A stretch of DNA of 64,000 nucleotides. Origin: Cristatella mucedo. Taxonomy: Eukaryota; Bryozoa; Phylactolaemata; Cristatellidae. Every line of letters starts with the position of its first letter. The first letter of the stretch is position 1. The stretch lies in contig WPIO01000103.1 of assembly GCA_009760855.2 (NCBI GenBank), positions 1,072,001-1,136,000 of the forward strand, read 5' to 3'. The notes under the pieces are model-generated. The model did no database searches. It saw only the letters and a list, made by a program, of their open reading frames with translations, and was not told where the DNA came from. This document shows positions 1 to 19,087 of the stretch, one piece after another. The position numbers were made by a program, and so were the translations under genes.

Positions 1-603
1 TCGAGCTCGCGACTAGCAACTTTTTCAGAGCGAAAGTTAGCTCTGCACTTAAAGCGAGCCACCCAGGTCAATTAGAAGCACACTCCTCCCGGTCGGACTT
101 TACAATAAATCAACCTCCAGCGGGGGCCGGCAGACGTGTGGCGCTTTTCGAGCTTCCGGTGAGCGCCGAGAGGTCGCGAAACGACGAGCTCGCGTGGGCA
201 GGTGTCGCTGGTGCCACTTCAGTTGAGCTGGCCACTCCACGCTGGGCCCAAGTGCCGGATGTGGACGCTATCGGAGAGCGGGCCACTGTGAAGCGACGAG
301 GCGTCCTTAAATGCGACGAGGCGTCGAAAAGCTCGCCGAAAAGCAGCCGGTTCGGAGCAGGATCACCAAGGATCACGCGACGAGCAAGCGCCGCGGAGCT
401 CGTCACACGGGATGCCTCGGGGCGGGGCGTGGCGGCGATGGGGAGAGGCGACGCATGGGGAGAGTGGTGGCTGGCGCCGCTCTGGCTGCACGCGCTCTCG
501 CACGCAGCGAGGCCTCTAGTTTCGCTCGCCAGCGCTGACAATGGCGGCACCTGTCGGCTGCTGGCCGAGCTTGCCAGTGCAAGGAATTCGTTTTCCATTG
601 AAG
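1..603. other. GC-rich stretch upstream of first visible receptor exon
   Basis: This stretch should be intron of the first receptor gene, because the exon at 604-733 begins in mid-codon. I looked for the preceding exon, which would carry the first transmembrane helix and be about 128 nt by comparison with the second receptor, and did not find it here. The open frames are arginine- and alanine-rich, as expected of GC-rich DNA, and overlap on both strands. No gene is supported. Confidence 0.6.
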
Positions 604-7313
<6,710 letters not shown>

Positions 7314-8847
7314 CTCGCGGCGAGCGTGCAAAGTGCACGTCGAATGCACGAGCAGCGCCGCGCGATGCGAGCAATTCGCTCGAGCGCCGCGCGTGCGCAC
7401 GCTCGTGCATTCGACCGGCTACCGCGTCGGAGGACGAGAGACATTCCTGGCCGAATCGCGAGCGCACTCCGAGCCGGCCGGCCAAGTGCGCCGCCGCCGT
7501 TCCTTCCGAGAACGCCGACGGCCCGAAATGCCGAAGCCGCTTCGCGGCCGGCTGGCTGCTCTGCACGCCGAAGGCGGCAGACCGACGACCCGCTGGCCGC
7601 TTCCGCCCGCTCCTCCTTCCGCTCGAGCTTCATTGGCACGGCCTTTGTCGCGTCTTCTGCCGCCCGAGGCGTCCGCAGACACTGTGGCGCATGCATGTGC
7701 TCGATCACTACGGCGGAGCGTCCGCGGCGACAGCCGCTACCTGCGGCGCAGCGCCACTCCAGTCGGTTGCTCGCCCGACGCGAGAGCGAGTGCCGGAGCA
7801 GTGCCTTCGTTTGCTAGCACGAGCCGTCTCGCGCTTCGCATGCGCTAGCCAGAGGATTCGTCCGCAGCGGCTGCTCGCTTTCGGCTGACTCTTCTCCCTC
7901 TTTGATTTTCAGCACCTTAGCGTACACTGAGGACGATGGAGCGCCTCCGCTGGCAGCTCCTCTCCGCGCACATCTTTTACTAGTCACGCCTCGATGTGGC
8001 CAACAGCACGCTTCGCCTGCCCGCCGCTCGCCGCTGCCGCCTCTGTCTATGGCGCTGCCACTCGTCGGCGCCGGCCTGGACCGTCGGCGTCCTGAGGCGG
8101 CGGCGGCGGCGGCGGCGACAGCGGCGGACCGGCACGCCGCTGCCGCCGCGCTGCCACGGGCGTACGTACGTGTTAGGAGCCGCGCGTGCACGTAGCGTAG
8201 CTAGTGCTTTGCGGCACGTCCCGCTGCTGCTCATCGCGGGCCGCCCGGAGAGGCCTCCTTCGAAAGCCGCCGCGCCGTCCGCCCGTCCTGCCCTCTGGGA
8301 GATCGACGACGCAATGGCCGACGACGAGCCGGCCGCTGCGCGGCCGCCACAGCGACTCCGCAGCCGTCGCCGTCGAGCGGGCGCTTCGCCGAGAATGGAG
8401 CTTCGAGCGGTCGAGCGCCGCCCGGGACGGCGAGGTGCCTCTGACGCGGCCTCTGTGCCTCTGCCTCTGCTGCCGCTCCTCCGCTGGTAGTGATGCCGAC
8501 GCAGCGCTTCGACGCCGCGAGGAACTCGGAATGCGTCGGGAGGATTCATCTCTAGCCAGCACCGCGCGAGGGGGGCGTAGTTTCTGTATTCTGAGCTCGG
8601 TTCGAGCACTGCCACCCGACGGCTTCGCTCGGGACGAGCACTGTGGCTCATTCGCATGATAGTGCGAAGCGCGCTATCCGTTTCTCAACGAAGGGCTTTC
8701 TTTCCTACAAAATCAAATAAAATTGTTCACTGTGCACGAGATGGCGTCGAGGTTCGACGATGCACCGCCAGCGATGCTTCGCGTCGGACTTGGTGACCGC
8801 CTTTTTCGGCTTCAGCTGCTGCGCTCTAATAAAAAAAAAGTCAGCTG
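7314..8847. other. GC-rich stretch 3' of receptor copy 1, possible long 3' UTR
   Basis: Very GC- and CpG-rich to about 8650, with a GGC repeat at 8096-8121. Open frames in all six frames are arginine-, alanine- and serine-rich with no domain. An AATAAA signal at 8716-8721 could end a long 3' UTR of receptor copy 1, but nothing ties it to that transcript. Confidence 0.4.
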
Positions 8848-8849
8848 AT

Positions 8850-8998
8850 TCAACAACCTCATTTATATAGTGGCAGAAGAGCCTTATTGGCTGTCACCAC
8901 CGCTTGCAGTTGGCAGATCGCCCACTGCAGGATTCGAACCCACAACCTCAGTCGTGAAGAGCGAGGCATCTTACCTCATGGCCTATTGCAGCCCTTGA
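8850..8998 (-). repeat. SINE-A, tRNA-derived
   Basis: On the minus strand it reads a tRNA-like head with an intact B box (GGTTCGAATCC), then the family body with the GCAAGCGGTGGTGACAGCC hairpin arm and the GGCTCTTCTGCC block. It matches the copies at 25198, 27914, 28388, 49206 and 49430. Confidence 0.85.
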
Positions 8999-9000
8999 GA

Positions 9001-9812
9001 AGTATAGGATATAGCATTAATGGCAGGATGCAGTGTATCTGGACCCAGTATAACAGGACACGTGTAGCAGGATGAGAATGGACAAGCCGGTAGCGGATCG
9101 CTATTTCCCCTTTAGCGAAAGGCAAAAAAGTGCAAGAAGTTTCGCAGATACATGAATTCGCTAATGTTTTCAAAAAATTATTCAATCGGAACCGGAACTG
9201 AACTTATCGGACTCGCTACATTTACGTATACTACGACGCGTATGCTGAGTTGTTAGGTGGCACTAAGGGGGGGCGATTCTCTGCGCAGACATGCATCAAG
9301 GTAGACTCTACCATGGACGAGTGAGTTGTAGATCCGATGAAAGCAACAAAAAAGCGAAGAAGCAAGTTTTCTTCGATGTCTGATCTTCGTCTCTTAGAGA
9401 GACAGAACAGAACTGTACAGGATGCGTGTGTCTTCATGGAATGCTCCAAGGAGTGCCTAGAGTCGTCCTTCTTGCCATGGGCTTTACGGTCGAAGGTGAA
9501 ATAGTCGTGCCTCCAAAGTCTTCAACTGGGTATGGCTACTAAATCTTTCCGATGGCTCACCAAGAGAATAAAGACGCTTCGGAACGGTTGTCTAGAAAGT
9601 GCCCGATATGTTCAGCCTCTTTGGGTATCCAACTTCCGTTCAGAAAAACAATAGTCGTTTGAGTTTTTTGAATGCGCGATACGTAAGCCAACGTTGTATC
9701 TGTGTATACCTAGTTTCCCAGTGGCTATCAGCCGCCTGTCATTCTCTTGTTCTTATGCGGTAGCTGTCAGCAACTGTCACGAGAGTTGCAAATATCTGAA
9801 CAGTTTGTGGTA

Positions 9813-9852
<40 letters not shown>

Positions 9853-11785
9853 AACGATTTATATATTTATATATAAATAGGGAGAGAGATAAATGTACAT
9901 TGATAGATAGAGAGAGATATGTATAGATATATACTCACGGTATATTGAAAGATCCCTGCGTCTAGGTGGATTGGATGGATCAGGTGTGACTCTGGTGTGT
10001 GTTAGCTTTAACCGTTAGCCACATGTGCATCGCACTAGCTCATCCCTGTCAACATCGCTAGCACTAGAGACGCAGGTGGTAGTTTGTGTCCTGCGTGATT
10101 ATTGCTTCGGATAGAGTCACGGCAGGGATTTCTTGTTTAAGGCCTGGATACGTCTTGGTCTTGAGGAACGACGGATGAACGAGTGGGTGGATGCTCTTAA
10201 TTAATGATCAAGTGGCTACAGGATGGGAGGAGCCTCCGGGGAAATACTGCCACAAAAGCTTAGCAAATCTCATCAAGTTCTGACCTTGGCGTTGTATCTG
10301 CCAATCGAGTGAATTTTTGTTCGGCAGCTTTGCCTCGCTGAGGCAGCTTTAGCAATCCAAACCAACTCACAGCTTGATTAGAAAATACACAGGGTTTGCA
10401 TCCCGGTAGAGACGACCGAGCTGCAGCATGTTTAGGCCGAGTCGCAAGAAACGGGTGACTGCGTCTGCACGTCTGTAGCCGTGTTCCAGGGGTCAGATCT
10501 ATTTCCCGGCAAGCCCCGCGATACTCCGGCCACGCTGCCACTCGCCATGCAGCTGAGCTACGGTAAGGCGAGCGGCCGTCAGGTTAAACCTCTTTATAAT
10601 AAAGCATGCGTCAAAAACAAAAGGGGAACGCAGCCAGCGCGAACAAACGTGTTAGTGTGTCAGTCGGTTTCCGAAGTCCCGCCGTTGTACCAACTCCGTT
10701 CCAACAGTATGAGCGTACGCCGTAAAAGATTCGGCTAGCTGAGTAACTGCTTGGCTAGTCGGAGTCGACGTCCACCACAGTCAAGAGCTTCCGCCGAAAG
10801 ACACCAACTCATGGAGGGGGGCAACGAACACGCTACACGGGGAACGCGGAATATACAAGTCACAATAACGAGCGTGCTATCCAGCTACTCCGCTCGGGCC
10901 TTGGGCACTCGTTGCCTTGCGTGCGTGGCCGCATCGCCAAAGCACGCCTGCAACCATCCAGGTGCATGACTCGGCGAGACCGGGAGCCTCCAACACCACG
11001 ACTTACCCGGCCAACTTCTCCTACCCAAGAGCCCCGGTGACCCCTCGTCACCGCACAGGCCAAGGGTCAGACTCCGGCCTAGCCGGTGACCCTTACTTCG
11101 TTACCACCGTCCGGTCCCAGCCAACCGAACCTAGCCTGGGTACATGTCTGTTAAGACTGCAGCACCTAAAATTAAAAAAAAACAGGGCTAAAGGATCGGT
11201 CAGGGATAACGCGCCGGCAGAGAGACAGCGTCTCGCAGTTGGCCTTTTAGGTTGAGCAGCAGTTTCACCGAATGTAAGACTGCACTGCTGGTCAGGCTGC
11301 GCGGCGAAGTGGATCGATGGGAAACGGAAACGGATCTGCGTTCGCTCCTCAGCGGTCGCTCTGTAGCGGCCGACCGTCGAGCGATTCTCACGGGCTATAA
11401 TCACGTGAGATAACCGGCGATGAGAAAAAAAGGACTGCAATGGCTTGTCGCTGGTAGTTATATAGGCTTGCCGCGACATCCAGGCTTCGACATCCCGCGA
11501 GATCCAGAAGGCCGAGACAAAGATGCAAAGGCACCGGCATCAAAGATGCCATTTCGATGTAGTTGATTACACTCAAGCTAACGGCGATGACGGCTCGACA
11601 CAGAAGCGGTTCGCTCACACGATTAGAAATGTTGCTAGAAAGGAACAGCTGGAGCTAACAAGGCACATTTTCAAGAGCTGTCTCTGTCCTTCTGCACCAC
11701 CAGAGAAGTGGAAACGAGTGTGCGTATGTGAACTATCAGCATGACTGCCGCTGGTTTTACGTGGTGGCAACTAGCAAGTTCCAAC
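9001..11785. other. non-coding stretch with microsatellites, no gene seen
   Basis: Holds a (TA)n/(TG)n microsatellite at 9811-9853 and GATA-like repeats to about 9935. ORFs of up to 128 codons (for example 10260-10541 and 11093-11479 on the minus strand) overlap others and show no recognisable domain, signal peptide or splice structure. The 10.5-11.1 kb segment is moderately GC-rich and may be a decayed mobile element I cannot classify. Confidence 0.4.
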
Positions 11786-12126
11786 CAATGTAATGTAATT
11801 TAATTTAACTCCGTCTGTAGCTCCACAACGCCACAAAGACTATGTGCGTGCTACGCTGGAGAGTTTTGCATTTCGCACTCAAAGCCCAAGCGGCTTTCGG
11901 GAGCCAACGACTCCATCTCACGCAACAAAAGAGAGAAAGTGAGAAGAATATCTAAGTCGGAAGAGCAGTTGAGGTACTGAGTAGCGTGAAAGTAGCAGCT
12001 CAAGACGGCTGGAGAGAATGTGCGATAGTCGGCAGTAGCAGTGTCGTTTCCCGATCGCAAAGTAGTGCAGTCGAGGGAAACGAGGGTAGCACGTTTCACT
12101 TCGCTATTAAAGTCCAGAATTCGCAC
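11786..12126 (-). repeat. LINE-B 3' end, 5' truncated
   Basis: The minus strand encodes the LINE-B C-terminal segment (FSPAVLSCYFHATQYLNCS) and ends in the LINE-B 3' UTR (CTACAGACGGAGTTAAATTA) with a short ATTAC-type tail at about 11786. Related to 6618-6964 and 22111-22585. Confidence 0.8.
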
Positions 12127-12750
12127 ATACTTCACGCTCGCATGCAAAACTCATAGTGGCGCCCGATACTCACGTCGAACTCACCTGAAAGCCGGTGTGT
12201 TAGTTTGGCCTAATATTAGTGCGGCATAGGTTAACTTGAAAGCTTCTCCAGTTTCTGGTGCGATTGGTGTGATTTGCTCGTGAATCCTGATCATTAGTAC
12301 TCTTACAGACAGCTATTTGAACTAAAAGCATTATTTAAAATGACCTCGCTATCTTGAACACTCCCAGCCTACTTTACTAATGAGCGAATGAAAGAAGTGA
12401 AAAGGGGAAGAAGTGGCAACTTGCCGGCAAATCTAGGACGAGGCTCGCTCTGAAATGACAACGGTAAACGTTGGAATTGCAAAGCCATTTCAGAGAAATT
12501 GCTAAACCATTTCTATTGAGACATTTCCGAGAACGGCTGTCAGTGCGCGATACCGGAAGTTTTGGCACAATGGACTAGTTCCTCTAGGATCCCTGCCGAA
12601 GTTGGTACATTGTCAATAATTAATTACTAAGTATATACCCGTCATGCTATACTTCTCACGTTGTAAGCAAAATTAGTTAATGAACAGTAACTTAAGGACT
12701 ACAGACATGAGCCAAAGATATCCTATAAACCATTAGTCAGATACTGCGTA

Positions 12751-12893
12751 CGCACACACACACACACACGCACGCGCGCGCGCACGCACGCGCACGCACG
12801 CACACGCACGCACGCACACACACGCACGCACACGCACACGCACGCACGCACACAAACGCACGCACGCACACACACGCACGCACACACACGCGT
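12751..12893. repeat. (CA)n/(CG)n microsatellite
   Basis: About 140 bp of alternating purine-pyrimidine sequence (CACACA and CGCACG units), of a type that can adopt Z-DNA. It gives a CVRVRAC pseudo-ORF on the minus strand. Confidence 0.97.
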
Positions 12894-13004
12894 GTTGACG
12901 ACGCCCTGTCCATGTTAAATCGCAGATTTCAATTCTTTCGTCAGTTTTTCGCTGAGTCATATAAAAGAAGTAGCTCAATAAACATCTTTATTCATTTAGC
13001 GGTA

Positions 13005-13210
13005 AAAAAAGCCGCAGCTTCTTGTACTCTACTTGTGGCGGAAAGTATAGGACTGCCCACTGCAGGACTCGGTCCTTCTTGCAAAGCGGGAGTGCCTCAC
13101 AGCTGGCCTCAAGGTCGAGGGTTCGAGGGTTCGAGTCCTGCAACTGCGGGCGACTGTTTATTGCCCACTACGAGCTGGCCGAATGCCGCTACGAGGCTGT
13201 TCTAGCGCTG
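13005..13210 (+). repeat. degenerate SINE-A-like fragments, inverted pair
   Basis: 13005-13075 resembles the minus-strand body of SINE-A, with GCCCACTGCAGGACTCGG. 13100-13200 resembles a plus-strand head with GGGTTCGAGTCCTGCA, a good B box, followed by a TTATTGCCCACTACGAGC body. A weak, composite call. Confidence 0.45.
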
Positions 13211-13219
13211 CACGTATGT

Positions 13220-14080
13220 GGCGGTTCAATTTGCACGTCGTCTCCGCTTTGAATAGCAACGAGAATCTGCACGTCATCGACAGTTGGACCGGCAGCTGAG
13301 GCGTTCAGCAATGCCGTCGGCTACGCCTGAAAGCCGCCTTTAAAGCTCCACACAGATTACGGAGCGCACGCGTAGCGCTACCCGGCAGCCTCGACGCTCT
13401 TAGATGCCACTCGGAGCTGCCCGTACGCTCGCAGCAAGGTCGCCGAGCTTTCATTTGCCGCTCCAGTATATCGAGCATGCTGCGAGCCGAACACTCGCGG
13501 CCACTTATACGCGGCCGTTGGCGCCCAAGCTGCAGCAGCAGCAGCAGCAGCCGGATTCCCAATGGAAACGGGCGGCGCTCGGTGCTCGGTGCGGACTACC
13601 GCTGCCAGTAATAGCCGTCTAGATTGCAGATCCAGCCTCGAGGCGTAACGTCGCCTCGCTCCCTCTTCGGCCATCGATCGGCTCGCCGCGTCGATTGCGG
13701 CAGTCGACGTGCGACCGCGGTCTGCGAGCTACTTTTGTAAAGGTCAAGGATGAATTACAGCCGTGTACACGGCTGCAGAAGGGCGTTGGCGGCTACAGCC
13801 GCCGCCGCCTGTAGTCGACGATAATTGCCCGCCGCTGGACTCAAGCCCACGACCAGTGGTGCGACGAGTGCGAGCGCCCTCGCCTCTGTGCTAAGACTGC
13901 GTTTCCGTACAAGAAAGCCCTTACCGAGTGTGCAGCAATTGTCATTGTCGTTGGACTGTCGTGAATAGGTTCGCGGCTACATTTCGTGCCACTCCTCTGT
14001 GCCCAACCGCGGCTCGGTATCAAGCCAACACACCGACACTCACTTTTAGATCCCTCCGCTCTCTTGCTAGGGCTTATTTA
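13220..14080. other. GC-rich stretch, no gene seen
   Basis: Contains a CAG run at 13532-13550 and short open frames on both strands without recognisable domains. Confidence 0.4.
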
Positions 14081-14345
14081 AATCCTGCAGCAGCAAACAC
14101 TTTAGTGAGTCCCTGTGATTCGTCCTTCACGTGCTTATGCGTGCTGACACTGTGCATGCTGCCACTAACCACGTTTGCACGCTGACCCTGTGCATGTCAC
14201 CCGTAACCATGTTATTCATGTTGTTTATCAAGCATGATATTACTCACCGTTCAATTGCATTTCCCTTTGCAGCAAATGTAAAGCGCCTAGAAAGAGATTG
14301 AGTTCTCTGAGGGCGCTTTATCAAGTGCATTATTATTATTCTTAT
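14080..14345 (+). repeat. LINE-A 3' end
   Basis: Has the LINE-A 3' UTR landmarks in order: TGTGATTCGTCCTTC, TGCGTGCTGACACTGTGCAT, GCTGACCCTGTGCATG, the TTTGCAGCAAATGTAAAGCG block, the hairpin AGCGCCTAGAAAGAGATTG with its GGGCGCTTT arm, and an ATT tail. A (TA)n follows about 65 bp further on, which is the target of the hAT insertion. Confidence 0.9.
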
Positions 14346-14415
14346 ATTGCCGACTTCGAGCAGTACGAAAACAACAACGAGTCTTCGTAATTAGGCAGTC
14401 TTCTGTTTACTATAC

Positions 14416-14451
<36 letters not shown>

Positions 14452-14454
<3 letters not shown>

Positions 14455-17400
14455 GGCTGTACCGGATTTGATTTTTTCAAATTCGGCCGGAGCCGGAGCC
14501 GGATTTGTTCATCGGACAAATTTTTACCATTTGTACTACCAAGTTTTTACTTGAGGATATATACTACAATAAATATTTAATTAAAAAAATATTATTAATA
14601 ATAAGTAGCATCATTGTCTTTTGCTGTTTGTTTATTTTTGTGTAATAGGTGTTGCTGTGGGAGACCTCAGTGATAATCGTATAGCAGTGACATTTTATTA
14701 AAAAATTGAGTAAACATTTTTTACATCATAATATTGGTAATAACACAAAAAAAATGAAAAGAGACTAAAGTTCAAAATTCAAAAATACAAAAATAAGTAC
14801 TGTAATTTTATATATTTTTCATACATTTGTTTCTTAAATTTATTTCATCAGTTTTGAATTATATTTGAGAAATATCAGTCGAGCTGCATTCTCTGGCAGA
14901 AGTGAACTTCGATGATCACTGAGGACTTCCCCAGCAACACTGAACAAACGTTCTGAAGGTACACTTGTTGGTGGAGCACCCAAATAAACGCGAGCTACTG
15001 TTGCCAGAGCTGGCAGTCGTTCCCTGTTCTGTCTCCACCACTGTAGTGGATCAGCCTCTCTGTTTATTAATGGCTCTGCCAAGTATTTGTTCAGCTGACT
15101 GTCAATGTCTGGTTGTTGCTCACTGCCTGTGGTACCAGCAGTAGATTGAACAATGTCATCAAAACATTCCCAAAGTACTGATGATTGAGAAGAATTATCC
15201 AGCCGGGCTTGCTTGGCTGGAATTTCTTCATTTGTGTCAACCTGCCGCTCAGACTGATTTTTGTGGCTTCCATCTTGCACAGTTTCTATCTGCCCTGTCA
15301 ATTCATTGAATGCAAGCAGAACCCTTGCTTTTGTAGCTGTCAGTGTAGCTTCTGATGAGAAGAATTTTGTTTTGAATCGTGGATCAATCATTGTCGCCAC
15401 TGTATACAGGGCTTCCTGCTCGATACTGTCAAAGCGTTCATTCAATGAGTTGATTAGGGTTGACCTCATAGTCTTTACACCTGCATCTGTGCAGTCCTTC
15501 TTCAACAGGTTCCGCAGAGCTGTTACAATAGGAATAACTAGTGATATACGTGCTGCTTCACGGCTAACTTCTCTTGTTGCCTCTTCAAACGGAGCAAGCA
15601 CGGACACAGCATTTTCAGCCACGGACCACTGATGTGCAGTTGGGCAGGAAGTGCCAACGACTTCTGAACAGTAGAGGGTTAATGCACGACGCTGTTCACA
15701 TAGACGACGCAGCATGTAAAACGTTGAGTTCCATCTTGTGCTCACGTCTTGTAACAGCTGGTGGTCTGGCAAACCCAGTTCAGCCTGCAACTCCTTGAAC
15801 CGACCACTCGCAGATGAAGAATGTTTAAAATGACCAACTAATTTCTTTCCGATAATTATTATGTCTGATACTCCCCGCTGACTGAGCAATCCGTCATGCA
15901 CACATAACTGCATGGTATGTGCAAAGCACCCCGAAGCTTTTTATGTTGGCATCACGAAAACATTTTGATATGTTCGCCGCATTGTCTCGAAGTACGACAT
16001 GACAGCGTCCAAAGCTAATGTTCCATTTGTCAAGCATCTGCTGAAAGGCAGTCATCAGTCCAGCAGCAGTGTGATGACCAGCAAATGGCATGCAATCCAA
16101 CATAAAACTCATGTTTTCAAACTCCTCTGTCAGCCAATGGGCAGTTAAGCCCATGAATGATTGCACAGTATTGTCTGCTGTCCATGTATCAGTGGTAAAG
16201 GACAGAAACGGAGTAGTTGCTGGATCGAGTATTACCAACAGCTGGGTGCAAACTTCATCATTAATTTCAGGAATGACTCTCTCTGCAAAATATTTTCGTG
16301 ATGGAACAGTGTAACGCCTCTCTAAAACTCCCATGAGTTCAACAAAGCCTGCCTTCTCAACAATCTGAACCGGTTGCATATCTGTTATTATCATCTTAGC
16401 AATGGCACGGTGAATTCTCACTGATGAGCTGTTATTGATATCCCATACTTTCATGCATGCAACTTGTTCGGGAATCGTTTTCTGGATCATGACTTTGCCT
16501 ATTGCACCAGGTGTAACATTCGGCAGTGCTGCAGTTTCAGCCTTCTTCTTTGCATTAGCAATTTTGGTTTGCATTTCGTTGTATTCTTTATAATGTTTTG
16601 AGCGAAGATGTGTCAGCATGGCCGAAGTTGAAAATGTTTTGGGCTCATCTGGTTTACCACGTGACAAGATGCTTGGACACAGCAAACACTGGGATTTTGA
16701 GCTGTCACCGTCCTTTTCTCTGAAGTATTCCCAAACTGGACTGTTTTTCCTTTTGTCTGTCATCTAGTTAAAAATAAAACACAATTAAAAGACTTTTGGA
16801 TTTATTTATAAGGCCGCCCTTTACGCGTATAGCCAGCAATTTATGCGCACTGCACGCACACACACGCATTCTCCACGGCAGTCACACTGACCTGGTCCTA
16901 TGTACAGAATTCAAATACGTGAATACAGCCCCGTTTTAGGTTACGTACTTCAGCGGGGCGCGATTAACTGCCAAAAGCTGTCGCGGCACACCAGACCAAC
17001 CAAAATGTGTTCAGTGACTTCTGTAGTGACGCGGTCTGGCGCTAGCAACACTGCGCACTACGCAAAACTCAAATTTCGGAAAAAAAAGCGCAAAAGATAT
17101 ACAGTGCTAGTGGTGTTGTTACCTGCACGGATTTGCAAGTTGTCTCGCCTTGGCTGCAGAGTGACTGCTATTGCAATGAAGGTATACCGTGAAGAAGTTC
17201 CGCACGCTTCCGCCAAGTGCGGCTTCGTGAGACCAAATGCACTGCGAACGAATCTATGGTGCGGCCTGACCGACGACGGGCTGCCGCTCGCAGCGTTCCG
17301 CTCTGACGTCTGAGAATCTAACCGCGCTCGGAAACGTTCCGCCGCGAGCCGAGGTCAAAACCATGTCGTTACGACCTGACGTCGGAGTGCTCAATCAGCG

Positions 17401-17614
17401 TCTGAACGTCCTCTCGGCCTCCCCACCCTCTCCCGACGCAGAGCGCAGGGACGTCGGGCCAGCTCCTTCCTCTTATAAATGGAACGAGTAATATATTCAA
17501 CCAAAATTCGAAAAATCCGGCCAAATCCGGCCAAGTTTTGGCCGGAGCCGGAGCCGGATTTGTAAATTGGCCGGAATTCGGCCGGAGCCGGAGCCGAATT
17601 CCGGTACAGCCCTA
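14452..17614 (-). mobile_element. hAT DNA transposon, nearly full length
   Basis: About 3.16 kb bounded by inverted repeats: the left end reads TAGGGCTGTACCGGA and the right end is its complement. Subterminal GGCCGGAGCCGGAGCC repeats occur at both ends. It is inserted in a (TA)n run, so the 8-bp target duplication expected for hAT is consistent but cannot be placed exactly. It carries one transposase gene on the minus strand, in two frames. The segment 16764-17460 between the gene and the right end should hold its promoter and 5' UTR. No other gene is inside. Confidence 0.93.
14840..16763 (-). pseudogene. hAT transposase (ZBED-like), one frameshift
   Basis: The N-terminal part, 16763-15894 (289 codons), begins with a BED zinc finger (C26, C29, H52, H57). 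It continues into an RNase H-like catalytic region with the DDE Asp in FTTDTWT and a second Asp in VLRDNAAN. The C-terminal part, 15913-14840 (357 codons), has the DPRFK segment and the hATC dimerisation domain (PPTSVPSERLFSVAGE, then LIFLKYN). The halves are in different frames. One extra C in the CCCC run at 15929-15932 (plus strand) explains the break, and the two frames continue each other exactly across it. The family is usually about 600-700 residues, so coding content is otherwise complete. The gene is either inactivated very recently or the break is a sequencing error. Confidence 0.93.
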
Positions 17615-17615
17615 A

Positions 17616-18006
17616 TATATATATATATATATATAGGTAAATGTTGGGAGCAGCATGTATAGCTTCTGTAGATAGTGGACTCGCAAGTTCGTAGCAGTTA
17701 AGATTTCCCAGCTTCCCACTGGTGAACTTGCAGCAGGGTCACAAACGTGTAGCTATCGTTTCGGTAGAGACTGCCAGGTTTCACTCTAAGGAGCCAACCA
17801 AGCTTGGAGGCTATCGTTAGAGCGCGCTATTGTTGGTTGCTCAAAGTGACTCCGGCCCTAGTGGAGGACACTGGCACCACCCGAACTTGTTAGTTCGATT
17901 ACGGCCGGCTGCACTCAGGACTACGGTGTGCTACAGGAAAGCCTTTTTAGGTACAGAGCTTACGTCACCCGAAACTGACTTATAGTACTCAATAACGACA
18001 TTTGGC
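17616..18006. other. spacer between hAT element and histone pair
   Basis: Begins with the residual (TA)n target of the transposon. No gene is seen. The minus-strand frame entering from the H2A pseudogene has no independent support. Confidence 0.5.
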
Positions 18007-18022
18007 TGTCCTGAAAAGAACC
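18007..18022 (-). terminator. histone 3' stem-loop of H2A
   Basis: On the minus strand this reads GGTTCTTTTCAGGACA, 31 nt past the H2A stop position. It matches the replication-dependent histone stem-loop (six-base stem, TTTC loop) with the outermost pair mismatched, which fits a decaying gene. Confidence 0.75.
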
Positions 18023-18052
18023 GTTTGTTTTCAATCGTCGGGCAAACGCCTC

Positions 18053-18441
<389 letters not shown>

Positions 18442-18494
18442 GGTTTTCGCACGTCGCGAACTAACGACAGTTAAATGTTTCGTTCCCGAGGCCG

Positions 18495-18610
18495 CTATAT
18501 AAGCAAATACAGAGGTACCAAAGCGAGCCAATGAAAATAAAGTAAGATCTTTGGTGCGGTACTTTGATAAATCAATTACGCGCCGGCGTTAGTAACCTTT
18601 ATTTGCATAG
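18495..18610. promoter_or_regulatory. bidirectional H2A/H2B promoter elements
   Basis: Between the two starts (18441 and 18675). A TATA box for H2A reads CTTATATAG on the minus strand at 18495-18503, about 55 nt before its ATG. CCAAT is at 18528-18532 on the plus strand. An exact ATTTGCAT octamer, the element typical of H2B promoters, is at 18601-18608, 67 nt before the H2B ATG. This is the ordinary layout of divergent replication-dependent H2A/H2B pairs. Confidence 0.75.
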
Positions 18611-18674
18611 ATGTGGGTATACATTGAAGGCCGCATCGTGGTAGCGGTCTACGAGCCACAGTTCCAGAGGTTGT

Positions 18675-19070
18675 ATGCCGCCCAAGGTGAGTTCGAAGGA
18701 AGCGAAGAAGGCCGGCAAGGCGAAGGCCGCCGACGAAGAAGAAGAAGCGTAGGAGGAAGGAGAGCTACGGCATCTACATCTACAAGGTGCTGAAGCAGGT
18801 CCATCCCGACACGGGCATCTCGAGCAAGGCCATGAGCATCATGAACTCGTTCGTGAACGACATCTTCGAGCGCATCGCCGCCGAGGCTTCGCGTCTGTCG
18901 CACTACAACAAGCGATCGACGATAGCGAGCCGCGAGGTGCAGACGGCCGTGCGTCTGCTGCTGCCCGGCGAGCTGGCCAAGCACGCCGTGTCGGAGGGCA
19001 TGAAAGCCGTGACCTCACGTGACCACGAGCTCCAAGCGGACGCTCGGCCGCGTCCAGGTCGCGCTCCAAA
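18675..19070 (+). pseudogene. H2B: histone H2B, disrupted
   Basis: The start at 18675 gives the H2B-type tail [19 protein letters not shown], but this frame stops at TAG 18750-18752. A frameshift near 18735 moves the rest into another frame, where the histone fold is intact from [18 protein letters not shown] through [17 protein letters not shown] to [15 protein letters not shown] and AVT. Near 19013-19022 a second shift replaces the usual KYTSSK end, although the ACGAGCTCCAAG codons are still visible in another frame. The family length is about 122-125 residues. Lesions at both ends argue for a decayed copy rather than one sequencing error. Head to head with H2A. Confidence 0.92.
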
Positions 19071-19071
19071 C

Positions 19072-19087
19072 GGCCCTTTTTAGGACC
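19072..19087 (+). terminator. histone 3' stem-loop of H2B
   Basis: GGCCCTTTTTAGGACC, close to the GGCCCTTTTCAGGGCC form of the histone stem-loop, with one C-A mismatch in the stem. It lies about 40 nt after the position where H2B should end. Confidence 0.8.

Noticed and set aside
12733-12978. Cys-Val-Arg-rich minus-strand frame
   Set aside because: Produced by the CA/CG dinucleotide repeat.
15261-15632. Plus-strand frame of 123 codons inside the hAT element
   Set aside because: Shadow of the transposase gene on the opposite strand.
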